A stretch of DNA of 64,000 nucleotides from Polynucleobacter sp. Latsch14-2 (GCF_018881925.1 NZ_JACVPL010000007.1:1-64000), one strand, 5' to 3'; counted from the first letter of the stretch, positions 17,560 through 27,626 are shown. Program-made: numbers and translations. The notes: generated by a model from the letters alone, not told the origin.

Positions 17560-18866
17560 AACCGATTCAAGTAGGTCTATTAGGTATTGGCACTGTTGGT
17601 GGTGGTGTATTCACTGTTCTCGAGCGTAATCAAGATGAAATTCTGCGTCGCGCTGGTCGCGGCATTCGGATTCATACGGTTGCCGACCTCAATGTAGAAA
17701 AAGCCAAAGAGTTGGTCAAAGACCATGCGCTGGTTGTGAACGATGCTCGCGCTGTAATCAATAATCCTGAGATTGACATTGTTGTCGAGCTGATTGGTGG
17801 CTACGGCATTGCTAAAGACTTGGTGCTTGAGGCAATTGCTGCTGGCAAGCATGTGGTCACTGCTAACAAGGCGTTAATTGCAGTTCATGGCAATGAAATC
17901 TTTAAAGCTGCACATGAAAAAGGCGTAATGGTTGCGTTTGAAGCTGCCGTAGCTGGCGGTATTCCTATTATTAAAGCCTTGCGTGAAGGCTTGACAGCGA
18001 ATCGTATTGAGTGGATTGCCGGCATTATCAACGGCACAACTAATTTCATTTTGTCGGAGATGCGTGACAAAGGTTTGGACTTTGCTACCGTCTTAAAGGA
18101 AGCGCAACGCTTGGGTTACGCAGAAGCTGACCCCACTTTTGATATCGAAGGTGTTGATGCCGCTCATAAGGCAACCATCATGAGTGCAATTGCATTCGGT
18201 ATTCCTATGCAATTTGAAAAAGCGCACGTCGAGGGCATTACAAAATTAGATGCCATTGACATTAAATATGCCGAGCAGTTGGGCTATCGCATTAAATTAT
18301 TGGGTATCGCTAAAAAGACAACAACCGGTGTTGAATTGCGCGTTCACCCAACCTTAATTCCGACAAAACGCTTGATTGCAAACGTTGAAGGCGCTATGAA
18401 TGCGGTACAAGTCTTTGGTGACGCTGTTGGCACGACCCTCTATTACGGCAAAGGCGCAGGCTCTGAACCAACTGCTTCGGCGGTGATTGCAGACCTGGTC
18501 GACATTACTCGCTTACTGAGCGCTGATCCTAAAAACCGCGTTCCTTACTTAGCGTTCCAGCGTGATTCAGTGCGCGATACACCGGTACTGCCCATGGGCG
18601 AGATTACTACTAGTTATTACCTGCGGCTGAGGGTTGCTGATCAAGCTGGTGTGCTAGCTGATATCACCAAGATCTTGGCGGCACATGGCGTTTCAATTGA
18701 TGCACTTTTGCAAAAAGAGGCGGACGAGGGTGAGAGTCAGACTGATCTAGTTGCGCTTACCCATGAAACCAAAGAAAAGAATATGCTGGCGGCAATTGAA
18801 GAGATTCAGAATCTAAAAACAGTTGACGGTGAAGTGGTCAAGATCCGTTTAGAAAATCTTTCTTAA
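17556..18866 (+). CDS. hom: Homoserine dehydrogenase
   Basis: Reduces aspartate semialdehyde to homoserine in threonine and methionine synthesis. It is 436 aa. The Rossmann loop is GLLGIGTVGGGVF. The catalytic region is EAAVAGGIPIIKALREGL, followed by GIINGTTNFIL. A C-terminal ACT domain (LRLRVADQAGVLADITKIL, about residues 350-430) suggests feedback inhibition by threonine. It is cotranscribed with the aminotransferase and with thrC 6 bp downstream. Confidence 0.95.
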   Translation: MKPIQVGLLGIGTVGGGVFTVLERNQDEILRRAGRGIRIHTVADLNVEKAKELVKDHALVVNDARAVINNPEIDIVVELIGGYGIAKDLVLEAIAAGKHVVTANKALIAVHGNEIFKAAHEKGVMVAFEAAVAGGIPIIKALREGLTANRIEWIAGIINGTTNFILSEMRDKGLDFATVLKEAQRLGYAEADPTFDIEGVDAAHKATIMSAIAFGIPMQFEKAHVEGITKLDAIDIKYAEQLGYRIKLLGIAKKTTTGVELRVHPTLIPTKRLIANVEGAMNAVQVFGDAVGTTLYYGKGAGSEPTASAVIADLVDITRLLSADPKNRVPYLAFQRDSVRDTPVLPMGEITTSYYLRLRVADQAGVLADITKILAAHGVSIDALLQKEADEGESQTDLVALTHETKEKNMLAAIEEIQNLKTVDGEVVKIRLENLS

Positions 18867-18872
18867 TACACG

Positions 18873-20315
18873 ATGCGTTACCAATCGACACGCGGTAATA
18901 GCCCGCAACAATCTTTTCTAGAAATTCTGCTGGGCGGCTTAGCTCCAGATGGCGGCTTATATTTGCCTGTAGAGTACCCCACAGTAACAACTGCACAACT
19001 TGATTCTTGGCGCGGCTTGTCTTATGCCGATCTAGCCTATGAAGTTTTGAGTTTGTACTGTGATGACATTCCTGAAGATGATTTACGTACCTTGTTGCGT
19101 AAAACTTATACAGAGCAGGTCTACTGCAATGGCCGATCACAAGATAGCGCTAAAGACATTACGCCTCTACACTGGCTGGGTGAAGAGCACGGCACTCGCA
19201 TTGGTTTGCTAAGTCTTTCTAATGGGCCAACCTTGGCATTCAAAGATATGGCCATGCAGTTATTGGGCAATCTTTTTGAGTACGCATTAAAGCGCGCTGG
19301 TCAAAAGCTTAATATCTTGGGTGCCACATCTGGAGATACTGGTAGTGCTGCTGAATATGCGATGCGTGGCAAAGAGGGCGTGACAGTTTTCATGCTTTCT
19401 CCCCGCGGCAAGATGAGCTCCTTCCAGTCTGCGCAGATGTACTCTTTACAAGACCCCAATATTTTTAATTTAGCAGTTGCAGGCGTATTTGATGATTGTC
19501 AAGATATTGTGAAGGCGGTGAGTAATGATCACGCCTTTAAAGCAAATAACCATATTGGGACGGTCAACTCCATTAATTGGGGTCGCGTTGTTGCTCAAGT
19601 GGTGTATTACTTCCAAGGCTATCTCCTGGCCACTAAATCCAGTAGTGAAAAAGTATCTTTTACTGTGCCATCCGGTAACTTTGGCAATATCTGCGCTGGC
19701 CATATAGCGCGCATGATGGGTTTGCCAATTGCACATTTAGTGGCAGCCACGAATGAGAATGACGTCCTAGATGAGTTCTTTCGCACAGGGGTATATCGTG
19801 CTCGCAAGTCAGCTGAAACGCTCCATACCTCTAGTCCTTCAATGGATATCTCCAAGGCGAGTAACTTTGAGCGCTTTGTTTTTGATCTCCTCAGTCAGGA
19901 TGGCAAAGCGACTGCAGAGAAATTTAAGCAGGTTGATGAGGTTGGCGGCTTTGACATCTCTCACGAGCCCATCTTTAAAGAGATGGGTAAATATGGCTTT
20001 CAATCGGGTCGTAGCACTCACGAAAATCGCTTAGAAACTATTCGTAATGTTTATCAACAGTACGGAACGATGATCGATACGCATACTGCTGATGGCGTGA
20101 AGGTTGCCCGCGAGCATTTGCAGGCGGGTATTCCGATGATTGTGTTGGAAACGGCGTTACCAATTAAATTTGAAGAGACTATCGAGATCGCTCTTGGCCG
20201 TCCTGCTGAGTGCCCTCCTGCATTTAAAAACATCAAGTCTTTACCGCAGCGCGTTGAAAACATTGACGCTGATATTAATCAGGTTAAGAATTTCATTACG
20301 ACACATCTCAACTAG
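18873..20315 (+). CDS. thrC: Threonine synthase
   Basis: PLP enzyme converting O-phosphohomoserine to threonine. Its 480 aa fits the longer proteobacterial subgroup. The start MRYQSTRGNSPQQSF is canonical. The PLP Lys lies in GPTLAFKDMAMQ, and the phosphate-binding loop is LGATSGDTGSAAEYA. It completes a hom-thrC pair. moeA follows after 40 bp. Confidence 0.95.
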   Translation: MRYQSTRGNSPQQSFLEILLGGLAPDGGLYLPVEYPTVTTAQLDSWRGLSYADLAYEVLSLYCDDIPEDDLRTLLRKTYTEQVYCNGRSQDSAKDITPLHWLGEEHGTRIGLLSLSNGPTLAFKDMAMQLLGNLFEYALKRAGQKLNILGATSGDTGSAAEYAMRGKEGVTVFMLSPRGKMSSFQSAQMYSLQDPNIFNLAVAGVFDDCQDIVKAVSNDHAFKANNHIGTVNSINWGRVVAQVVYYFQGYLLATKSSSEKVSFTVPSGNFGNICAGHIARMMGLPIAHLVAATNENDVLDEFFRTGVYRARKSAETLHTSSPSMDISKASNFERFVFDLLSQDGKATAEKFKQVDEVGGFDISHEPIFKEMGKYGFQSGRSTHENRLETIRNVYQQYGTMIDTHTADGVKVAREHLQAGIPMIVLETALPIKFEETIEIALGRPAECPPAFKNIKSLPQRVENIDADINQVKNFITTHLN

Positions 20316-20355
20316 ATTTATAACCAATTCATCTAAAGTATTACTCCCTATTGCT

Positions 20356-21597
20356 ATGACTAAGCCACCAATGTTGACCGCTCAGCAGGCATTAGATCAT
20401 TTGCTCTCACATGCGCATGCCGTGAGTGAGTGGGAGATGGTCACTACGCAGGCTGCTCTTGGGCGAGTCTTGGCGGAGGATGTCAGCAGTCTGGTCGATG
20501 TGCCGCCACTCAATAACACTTCAATGGATGGTTATGCCGTGAGAACGGCTGATACCCAAGTTTTAGGAAGTATTCTTAAGATTGCACAACGTATTCCAGC
20601 AGGATCCGTTGGTACTCAACTCGAGCCGGGTACTGCGGCACGTATTTTTACTGGCGCCCCTATTCCTGCTGGCGCGGATGCGGTAGTGATGCAGGAAGAT
20701 TGCGCCATTCCTGAAGGCCAGGTCGAGGAAGTCCAAGTCAACACTATTCCAGTTGCTGGACAGTGGATTCGTCGTCAGGGCGAAGATCTGACGGCAGGCA
20801 AAACAGCATTAGTTGCGGGAACATTTCTGCGCCCACAAGAGTTAGGTGTTGCCGCTTCAGCAGGTTTAACGCATTTAAATGTCAAGCGCCGCGTTAGGGT
20901 GGCAGCGTTCTTTACGGGCGATGAATTGGCCTTGCCGGGCGAGTCTTTGAAACCCGGTGGCATTTACAACTCTAATCGCGATACTTTATTGGCATGTCTC
21001 AAATCTCTGGGGTGTGATGCTACTGATCTAGGTATCATTCCCGATCGCTTGGATGCAACTCGGGATGCCTTACGTCGCGCAAGCAAAGATCATGATCTGA
21101 TCATTACCTCAGGTGGTGTATCGGTTGGTGAAGAGGATCATATTAAGCCTGCCGTTACTGCAGAGGGGCGTTTAGATCTTTGGCAAATTGCTATTAAACC
21201 AGGGAAGCCATTGGCCTTTGGTGCAGTCCGTAAATCTGATGATCCTGCACAGGGCGAGGCCTGGTTCATGGGTCTGCCGGGCAATCCTGTATCGAGTTTC
21301 GTTACGTTCTTATTATTTGTAAGACCCTTCATTCTGAAGCTTCAGGGGCGAGAGATGATTGCCCCGCAGCCTTATCCTATGCGAGCTGATTTTGATTGGC
21401 TTAAGGCAGATCGCCGTAATGAATTCTTGCGTGTCAAAATCAATCCTCAGGGTGGTCTGGATTTGTTCCCTAATCAAAGCTCAGGCGTCCTCACCAGCGC
21501 TTCTTGGGGTGATGGCTTAGTAGATTGCCCTCCTGGAGTCACTTTTAAGACTGGCGATCTGGTCAAGTACATTCCATTTAGTGCACTTTTGAGTTAA
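20356..21597 (+). CDS. moeA: Molybdopterin molybdenumtransferase MoeA
   Basis: Inserts molybdate into adenylylated molybdopterin. It is 413 aa from the ATG at 20356 (MTKPPMLTAQQAL). A frame reaching back into thrC is a read-through artefact. MoeA signatures: NNTSMDGYAVR near residue 55, TGAPIPAGADAVVMQED, GIYNSNRDTL, and TSGGVSVGEEDHIK near 255. It is followed by moaD and moaE, which make the dithiolene of the same cofactor. Confidence 0.94.
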   Translation: MTKPPMLTAQQALDHLLSHAHAVSEWEMVTTQAALGRVLAEDVSSLVDVPPLNNTSMDGYAVRTADTQVLGSILKIAQRIPAGSVGTQLEPGTAARIFTGAPIPAGADAVVMQEDCAIPEGQVEEVQVNTIPVAGQWIRRQGEDLTAGKTALVAGTFLRPQELGVAASAGLTHLNVKRRVRVAAFFTGDELALPGESLKPGGIYNSNRDTLLACLKSLGCDATDLGIIPDRLDATRDALRRASKDHDLIITSGGVSVGEEDHIKPAVTAEGRLDLWQIAIKPGKPLAFGAVRKSDDPAQGEAWFMGLPGNPVSSFVTFLLFVRPFILKLQGREMIAPQPYPMRADFDWLKADRRNEFLRVKINPQGGLDLFPNQSSGVLTSASWGDGLVDCPPGVTFKTGDLVKYIPFSALLS

Positions 21598-21615
21598 TCG
21601 GATTACGATTCCCCC

Positions 21616-21873
21616 ATGAAAATCGAATTACGATTCTTTGCTTCCTTACGCGAGGCCCTTGGTATTTCCCAAGAGAGCATCACCACTCCTGTGGAAGTGA
21701 AAACGATTGCGGATCTACGCAGCCACCTTGCTCAACGAAGTGAGGTGTGGGCAAAAGTGTTAGGTAATAACCAAGTGATCCGCTGCGCCTTCAATCATCA
21801 TATGGTGGATAGCAACACTCTTCTGGAAGAGGGTGCTGAAGTAGCTTTCTTTCCCCCGGTGACTGGTGGATAG
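21616..21873 (+). CDS. moaD: Molybdopterin synthase sulfur carrier subunit MoaD
   Basis: Ubiquitin-like sulfur carrier of 85 aa that ends in the required Gly-Gly (FFPPVTGG), where the thiocarboxylate is formed. The start MKIELRFFASLREALG is typical. It sits between moeA and moaE; the stop codon lies one base before the moaE ATG. Confidence 0.94.
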   Translation: MKIELRFFASLREALGISQESITTPVEVKTIADLRSHLAQRSEVWAKVLGNNQVIRCAFNHHMVDSNTLLEEGAEVAFFPPVTGG

Positions 21874-21874
21874 G

Positions 21875-22336
21875 ATGGCCAATACCTTCATACGTGTTCA
21901 GGAAGCTGATTTTGATCTCACCACAGAGATTAAAAATCTTCGTAACGCTGATCCTCAAGTTGGCGCAGTAGTGAGTTTCTTGGGTACTGTGCGCGATATG
22001 AATGAGGGTAGCGAGGTTAAGGCAATGACACTAGAGCATTACCCGGGGATGACCGAGAAGGCCCTCCAAAACATCATGGATCAAGCCAGAGTCCGTTGGG
22101 ATATACGCAATTCATTGGTGATTCATCGGGTGGGAGCATTGCTGCCGGAAGATCAAATTGTTTTGGTTGCCGTCACAAGCGCGCATCGTGGTGAAGCTTT
22201 CTCAGCCTGCGAATTCATCATGGATTACCTCAAAAATGCTGCCCCATTCTGGAAAAAAGAAGAGACGGCAGAGGGTGGACGCTGGGTAGACGCCCGCGTG
22301 GCCGATGGGGCTGCAATGGCTCGCTGGAAGATATAA
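21875..22336 (+). CDS. moaE: Molybdopterin synthase catalytic subunit MoaE
   Basis: Transfers sulfur from MoaD onto precursor Z to form molybdopterin. It is 153 aa from the ATG at 21875. A GTG at 21866 inside moaD would add three residues and is less likely. Family motifs: FLGTVRDMN, LEHYPGMTEK, HRVGALLPEDQIVLVAV and YLKNAAPFWKKE with the active-site lysines. Confidence 0.94.
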   Translation: MANTFIRVQEADFDLTTEIKNLRNADPQVGAVVSFLGTVRDMNEGSEVKAMTLEHYPGMTEKALQNIMDQARVRWDIRNSLVIHRVGALLPEDQIVLVAVTSAHRGEAFSACEFIMDYLKNAAPFWKKEETAEGGRWVDARVADGAAMARWKI

Positions 22337-22407
22337 GTATTTATTGCCATGACTACAGTAGGTTAATTTTTCAGCATAGCTATAAGTTTTAAATATAAAA
22401 GTTATTT

Positions 22408-22445
22408 TCGATTCCCTTAGGTGAATAGCCTAACAGGGAATACGA
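22408..22445. promoter_or_regulatory. Long imperfect dyad before the MarR-like gene
   Basis: TCGATTCCCTTAGG (22408-22421) and CCTAACAGGGAATACGA (22429-22445) form an inverted repeat with two small bulges around a 7-nt centre, 7 bp before the ATG at 22453. It could be the operator of the winged-helix protein or a 5' hairpin. Confidence 0.5.
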
Positions 22446-22452
22446 TAAACGC

Positions 22453-22794
22453 ATGTCTGAATTAAGCTTTAAATACCTTCATTTCTCCAATTCTATTAGG
22501 AGAATTAATAAACGCTACAAGTTGACCGAATATAAACAGGTCATGGTGCTTGAGGCCGTTCTTTTTGCCCATTCAGAAAAAGTTTCCTTATCAATACTGG
22601 ATTTAATACTGCAAAACGAGATCGCCTCCCAAGCGACCCTCCATTCAATTACAAGGCAGTTAATGGATTTAAAGTTGATTAAGACTGAAGTTTCCAAGAC
22701 CGACGCAAGGCGCAAATATGTCTCGCCAACCAAATTGGGGATGTCTTGGTTAAATGACTGCTCAGAAGCCTTGGCTTCAGCGAGTCAAAAATGA
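22453..22794 (+). CDS. MarR-like winged-helix DNA-binding protein
   Basis: A 112-aa protein. Predicted helices and a recognition segment (ASQATLHSITRQLMDLKLI, about 56-74) precede a wing of the type KTDARRKYVSPTKLG. This layout is typical of small MarR-type regulators. No ligand-binding part is obvious. It overlaps the next gene by 4 bp (ATGA), so the two are translationally coupled. A strong dyad lies just upstream and may be its own operator. Confidence 0.7.
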   Translation: MSELSFKYLHFSNSIRRINKRYKLTEYKQVMVLEAVLFAHSEKVSLSILDLILQNEIASQATLHSITRQLMDLKLIKTEVSKTDARRKYVSPTKLGMSWLNDCSEALASASQK

Positions 22795-23129
22795 TGCGAT
22801 TGGTATTCAGGAGTAGCCTATTGATTGCATGCGTATTGTTATTCATGCCACTAGTAAGCTCTGCAGAAGCCCCAAAAGAGGATGCCATTCTTTGTTATAA
22901 AACGGCCATTAAAGAGCCATTAACCTTTTATGGCAACCCGCTAGATAGCTTCACGCTCTATGACAATAGTAAATGGAAGGTAAGTAGCGGTGGTACCTAT
23001 GAATTCATTCCTTTACGCTATCGTAAAGTACTGATTTGCCCTAGCGAGCAAATGCTCATCATAGACAAGAAGGTGTTGTTCGTTGAGAAACTTCAAGCTG
23101 CAAATTCAAAACCTTCGTCTTTGAATTAG
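22791..23129 (+). CDS. Small exported protein of unknown function
   Basis: A 112-aa protein. A clear Sec signal (basic MMRLVFR, hydrophobic segment to residue 21, cleavage likely at VSSA-EAP) is followed by about 87 mature residues with two Cys (about 34 and 82 of the precursor). I do not recognise a family. It is coupled to the MarR-like gene and ends overlapping the convergent GIY-YIG gene by 4 bp. Confidence 0.65.
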   Translation: MMRLVFRSSLLIACVLLFMPLVSSAEAPKEDAILCYKTAIKEPLTFYGNPLDSFTLYDNSKWKVSSGGTYEFIPLRYRKVLICPSEQMLIIDKKVLFVEKLQAANSKPSSLN

Positions 23130-23368
23130 CCTTTAAAAAAATCCAGCTTTTCAGATCGCGGAAGCTTCTTCAATCTAGCCTCGGCCCTGGAGGCTTCAGA
23201 TCGATCTGGGTGCGCTTGAGTTGCTAACAGGCTAACTGGTCTGCGCGATCTTGTATAGCGAGCACCTAGCCCCGAGTTGTGGGCTTCTAGACGATGTTCA
23301 AGGCGGTTGGTGATGCCAGCATAAAAGCTGCCATCGGAGCATTCAAGAAGGTATACAAGCCAAGTCAA
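23126..23368 (-). CDS. GIY-YIG nuclease-like protein (UPF0213/YhbQ type)
   Basis: An 80-aa single-domain protein with GIY-YIG elements: LVYLLECSDGSFYAGIT near the start, then R-x3-H-N and ARYTRSRRPVSLL, and a late Glu in SRAEARLKKL. Family members are thought to be DNA-repair-related nucleases. Its start lies 103 bp from clpB, in the opposite direction. Confidence 0.85.
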   Translation of the reverse strand: MTWLVYLLECSDGSFYAGITNRLEHRLEAHNSGLGARYTRSRRPVSLLATQAHPDRSEASRAEARLKKLPRSEKLDFFKG

Positions 23369-23405
23369 AGTAGGGGTAAATCCGTCTCAAAAAGGGTGAT
23401 AAAGC

Positions 23406-23433
23406 CTTGAAATTCGGCATATTGTCCTTATAT
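23406..23433 (+). promoter_or_regulatory. Candidate sigma32 heat-shock promoter for clpB
   Basis: CTTGAAA (23406-23412), a 13-bp spacer and CCTTATAT (23426-23433) resemble the sigma32 consensus CTTGAAA-N(11-16)-CCCCATNT. The site lies 38 bp before the clpB ATG, in a gene class that is normally heat-shock controlled. Confidence 0.6.
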
Positions 23434-23471
23434 TCTATAGGTAGATACACATAGAGTGGATAGGTACAAAA

Positions 23472-26075
23472 ATGAGAATAGATAAATTAACAACTAAGTT
23501 TCAAGAAGCGTTGAGTGAGGCTCAAAGCCTCGCCTTAGCTAAAGATAATCAATATATCGAGCCAGCCCATTTGCTGCTGGCTATGTTGCGTGATTCTGAT
23601 GCTGGCGCTAAGGGCCTCTTAACAAGAGCCGGGGTCAATGTTTCTGGCTTAGAAAAAGGCGTTGAAAAACTGATTAGCAACTTGCCTGAGGTGCAGGGCA
23701 CGAGTGGCGAAGTTCAGGTCGGGCGCGATTTAAGTAATTGGCTCAATTTATGTGAAAAAGAAGCCAATAAACGCAATGATCAATTTATCGCTGGTGAATT
23801 GTTCTTGCTCGTGGTTGCCGATGATAAGGGTGAGTTGGGTAAGCTTGCTCGTGAGAATGGATTAAATCGTAAATCATTAGAAGCGGCTATTGATTTAGTG
23901 CGCGGGGGAGAGTCGGTGAATAGCGCAGATGCAGAAGGGCAACGTGAGGCCTTAAAAAAATATACGATAGATTTAACCGAGCGTGCACGAATGGGTAAGC
24001 TCGATCCTGTCATTGGTCGTGATGATGAAATTCGTCGCACTATTCAAATTCTTCAGCGTCGTGGCAAAAACAATCCCGTACTTATTGGCGAGCCTGGTGT
24101 AGGTAAGACTGCGATTGTGGAGGGTTTGGCGCAGCGCATTGTGAATGGCGAAGTGCCTGAAACTTTAAAAAACAAGCGCGTCTTAGTTTTGGATATGGCT
24201 TTGCTATTGGCGGGTGCTAAGTATCGCGGTGAGTTTGAAGAGCGCTTGAAGGCTGTACTCAGTGATGTTGCTAAAGATGAAGGTCAAACCATAATCTTCA
24301 TCGATGAAATTCACACCATGGTTGGCGCCGGTAAGGGTGATGGCGCAATGGATGCGGGTAATATGCTCAAGCCTGCCTTGGCTCGGGGTGAACTGCATTG
24401 CATCGGCGCAACTACTTTAGATGAATATCGCAAGTACATCGAAAAAGATGCTGCCTTAGAGCGTCGCTTCCAAAAGGTGATGGTCGACGAGCCTACCGTA
24501 GAGGCAACCATTGCCATTTTGCGTGGTTTGCAGGAACGTTATGAGCTACACCATGGCATTGAAATTACGGATCCGGCGATTGTGGCAGCTGCAGAGTTAT
24601 CTCATCGCTATATTACCGATCGTTTCTTGCCAGACAAAGCAATCGACTTAATCGATGAAGCGGGCTCACGCATTCGGATGGAGATTGATTCCAAGCCGGA
24701 AGTGATGGATAAGTTGGAGCGTCGTTTAATTCAATTAAAAATTGAGCGTGAAGCCGTTAAGAAGGAGAAGGACGAAGCTTCGCAGAAACGTCTTGCTTTG
24801 ATTGAGGATGAAATCAAGCGCCTCGGCGCAGAGTACGCTGATTTAGAGGAAATCTGGAAGGCTGAAAAGGGCGCTGTTCTAGGTGCCGCCAATATTAAAG
24901 AGGAGATCGAGAAGATCAAGGCCGACATTGTTAAATTTCAGCGTGAGGGTAAGTTAGAAAAGGTGGCTGAGTTGCAATATGGCAAATTGCCTGAACTTGA
25001 AGCCAAGCTCAAATCTGCCGCTGCTGCTGAAGCAAAGGGCGCCAAAGATGGGGTTGTAAAGAATAAGCTTTTACGAACTCAGGTTGGCGCCGAAGAAATT
25101 GCTGAAGTGGTCTCGCGCGCCACAGGTATTCCGGTTTCCAAGATGATGCAGGGTGAGCGCGATAAATTGCTAAAGATGGAAGAGTTGCTCCATCAGCGTG
25201 TGGTTGGTCAAGAAGAGGCTATTCGTGCAGTCTCTGATGCTATCCGCCGTTCGCGTGCTGGCTTGGCTGAAGAGCATCGACCTTATGGATCATTCTTATT
25301 CCTTGGGCCTACAGGCGTTGGTAAAACGGAACTCTGTAAAGCGTTAGCCGGTTTCTTATTTGATAGCGAGGATCACTTAATTCGTATCGACATGAGTGAG
25401 TTCATGGAGAAACACAGTGTCGCCCGTTTAATCGGTGCGCCTCCAGGCTACGTTGGCTATGAAGAGGGTGGATACTTAACTGAAAAAGTACGCCGTCACC
25501 CCTATAGCGTGATCTTGTTTGATGAAATCGAGAAAGCGCACCCTGATGTATTTAATGTACTCTTGCAGGTATTGGATGATGGTCGCTTAACCGATGGTCA
25601 GGGTCGAACAGTTGACTTTAAAAACACTGTGATTGTCATGACCAGCAATATTGGATCGCAACTGATTCAATCGATGACCGGCAAAAAACAGGCAGAGGTG
25701 AAAGAGGCCGTATTTGGAGAACTAAAGAATCATTTCCGTCCGGAATTTTTAAACCGAATTGATGAGATTGTTGTGTTCCACGGCTTAGATAAGGGCAACA
25801 TTGCCAATATTGCGAAGATATTGCTTAAAAACTTGTCAGATCGGTTGGCTAAGGTTGATATGCAGCTTGAGGTAAGTGATGCCGCCTTAAATAAGATTGC
25901 TGAAGTTGGGTTTGATCCGGTGTTTGGCGCAAGACCTCTCAAACGAGCCATTCAGCAGCATATTGAGAACCCTGTATCCAAGATGATTTTGGAAGGCAAG
26001 TTCGGTCCCAAGGATGTAGTGCCGGTTGATGTAGATAAGAAAGGTGACTTTAGCTTTACTCGACAAGTACACTAG
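23472..26075 (+). CDS. clpB: ATP-dependent disaggregase ClpB
   Basis: Hexameric AAA+ chaperone that threads aggregated proteins together with DnaK. It is 867 aa. The N-domain starts [21 protein letters not shown]1 has Walker A GEPGVGKT (about 206-213) and Walker [12 protein letters not shown] coiled-coil M-domain (about 410-525) is present, which ClpA lacks. NBD2 has [14 protein letters not shown] and [16 protein letters not shown] heat-shock-type promoter precedes it. Confidence 0.96.
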   Translation: MRIDKLTTKFQEALSEAQSLALAKDNQYIEPAHLLLAMLRDSDAGAKGLLTRAGVNVSGLEKGVEKLISNLPEVQGTSGEVQVGRDLSNWLNLCEKEANKRNDQFIAGELFLLVVADDKGELGKLARENGLNRKSLEAAIDLVRGGESVNSADAEGQREALKKYTIDLTERARMGKLDPVIGRDDEIRRTIQILQRRGKNNPVLIGEPGVGKTAIVEGLAQRIVNGEVPETLKNKRVLVLDMALLLAGAKYRGEFEERLKAVLSDVAKDEGQTIIFIDEIHTMVGAGKGDGAMDAGNMLKPALARGELHCIGATTLDEYRKYIEKDAALERRFQKVMVDEPTVEATIAILRGLQERYELHHGIEITDPAIVAAAELSHRYITDRFLPDKAIDLIDEAGSRIRMEIDSKPEVMDKLERRLIQLKIEREAVKKEKDEASQKRLALIEDEIKRLGAEYADLEEIWKAEKGAVLGAANIKEEIEKIKADIVKFQREGKLEKVAELQYGKLPELEAKLKSAAAAEAKGAKDGVVKNKLLRTQVGAEEIAEVVSRATGIPVSKMMQGERDKLLKMEELLHQRVVGQEEAIRAVSDAIRRSRAGLAEEHRPYGSFLFLGPTGVGKTELCKALAGFLFDSEDHLIRIDMSEFMEKHSVARLIGAPPGYVGYEEGGYLTEKVRRHPYSVILFDEIEKAHPDVFNVLLQVLDDGRLTDGQGRTVDFKNTVIVMTSNIGSQLIQSMTGKKQAEVKEAVFGELKNHFRPEFLNRIDEIVVFHGLDKGNIANIAKILLKNLSDRLAKVDMQLEVSDAALNKIAEVGFDPVFGARPLKRAIQQHIENPVSKMILEGKFGPKDVVPVDVDKKGDFSFTRQVH

Positions 26076-26121
26076 CATCGAATAGCAAGCAGGAAAATTC
26101 CTGTGCCAGTAAACTCGGTAC

Positions 26122-27351
26122 ATGACTGATACGCTTAGTAGGCGTGCCAGTGATGTCCGGGTTATTGGTCTCATTAGCCTAGCGCACGGCAGCTCTCACT
26201 TCTTTCATCTAATTCTTCCTCCCATGTTCCCATGGTTGATGAAGGATTTCGCCTTTACCTACGCTGAGCTTGGTTTGCTCATGTCCATATTTTTTGTGGT
26301 GTCCTGCGTGGTGCAGGCTGCTTCGGGATTTTTAGTTGATCGAGTGGGGGCTCGCCCCGTTTTATTTTCTGGCGTTGGCCTATTGGTGCTTACAGCACTA
26401 CTGTATTCCCAAAGCAATGGATACCCTATGTTGGTTATCGCTGCCATCATTGCCGGGTGTGGAAATGGCATTTTCCATCCAGTAGATTACACCCTGATTA
26501 ACCATAAAATCTCCCCGCCTAATTTGCCTTACGCTTATTCATTGCATGGTGTTACAGGTTACTTGGGTTGGGCTTTAGCTCCTGCCTTCATGGTGGCCAT
26601 AGCAGAGCTTGCTGATTGGCGAATTGCTTTTTTGTCAGCAGCAGCCTTAGAGGCCATCGTCTTATTCGTTTTGTGGCTCAATAAAGATGAGTTATTCGAT
26701 GATGTTCAGAAACGCCACGCTACAACGCAGGCAAGTGCAGAGGCCTCTAACCCGGGCGGCCTTCCTGTAAGTGCTTTTGCATTTTTAAAGTTGCCTGCAG
26801 TTTGGTTTTGCTGGCTGTTCTTTTTCTTTAGTATGGCAGCGACATCGGGTTTGCAGTCTTTCTCCCCAAGCGCCTTATTTAAAATTTATGCCTTACCTGT
26901 CAGTACCGGTAGTTATTTTTTGACTTTAATGTCTTTAGGTAGTGTCTTTGGGGTTTTATTAGGTGGTTACATTGCTGCCCTTGTAAAAGCTTCTGAGAGG
27001 GTGGTCACTGCTTGCTTGTCTGTTGGCATGGCGATGAGCTTACTGATGGCTAGTGGCTGGATGCCAATCTACACCATAGTGGTCTTATTTATTGTGCTTG
27101 GTACCGGACTTGGCATAGCTGCGCCCTCACGTGACTTAATGATTCGGGCCGCAACACCCCTTGGGGTTTCGGGCAGGGTGTATGGAATTGTGTATTCCGG
27201 GATTGATTTAGGCGCCGCACTTGGACCGCTGATCTTTGGAATATTTATGGATGCGAATCTTCCAAAACTGCTCTTTATTGGAGTAGCGTTTTTTCAGTTG
27301 ATGATTATTTTTATGGCCTTTAGGGTCGCAAATAAAACAACGGGATCTTAA
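26122..27351 (+). CDS. MFS transporter, fosmidomycin-resistance-like
   Basis: Inner-membrane secondary transporter of 409 aa with about 12 predicted helices. Motifs typical of the Fsr-like branch are SLAHGSSHFFHLILPPMFPW at the start and GFLVDRVGARPVLFSG in loop 2-3. SRDLMIRAATPLGVSGRVYG lies in the second half. Substrate is not predictable; drug or small-solute export is usual. It lies between clpB and aceA and has its own 275-bp downstream gap. Confidence 0.82.
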   Translation: MTDTLSRRASDVRVIGLISLAHGSSHFFHLILPPMFPWLMKDFAFTYAELGLLMSIFFVVSCVVQAASGFLVDRVGARPVLFSGVGLLVLTALLYSQSNGYPMLVIAAIIAGCGNGIFHPVDYTLINHKISPPNLPYAYSLHGVTGYLGWALAPAFMVAIAELADWRIAFLSAAALEAIVLFVLWLNKDELFDDVQKRHATTQASAEASNPGGLPVSAFAFLKLPAVWFCWLFFFFSMAATSGLQSFSPSALFKIYALPVSTGSYFLTLMSLGSVFGVLLGGYIAALVKASERVVTACLSVGMAMSLLMASGWMPIYTIVVLFIVLGTGLGIAAPSRDLMIRAATPLGVSGRVYGIVYSGIDLGAALGPLIFGIFMDANLPKLLFIGVAFFQLMIIFMAFRVANKTTGS

Positions 27352-27626
27352 GGGTTTGGTATTTCTCTTATTTCACAATGTGGAAAGTCATTTTTCACCT
27401 TAAAATGCGCTGCAACAATTTACTAATGCTTTGATTTCAGGCAGTGAATATTCATTTTGTATTATGAAATTAATATCATAAGCATCTAATTTTAATAGAA
27501 TTAATTATTTGATTATTTTTCTTCTCTAGACTTGTTTGCTTGGCAGATTTCCCTAAACTCTTATATAAGACATAAGACTTAAATGTCTCAATTTAAGAAG
27601 TATTTGTTTAACTTAGGGAGAGAAGC
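27352..27626 (+). promoter_or_regulatory. Regulatory gap before aceA with ATAAGAC repeats
   Basis: AT-rich 275-bp gap without a gene. Near its end are a perfect palindrome TCTTATATAAGA (27559-27570) and a tandem direct repeat ATAAGAC-ATAAGAC (27565-27578). An AGACAT...ATGTCT inverted repeat overlaps the second copy. GGGAGAG about 6 bp before the ATG is the ribosome site. The repeats probably bind a regulator of acetate or TCA metabolism. Confidence 0.5.

Noticed and set aside
20140-20355. N-terminal extension of moeA into thrC
   Set aside because: The extra residues overlap thrC and have no MoeA similarity; ATG 20356 gives the normal start.
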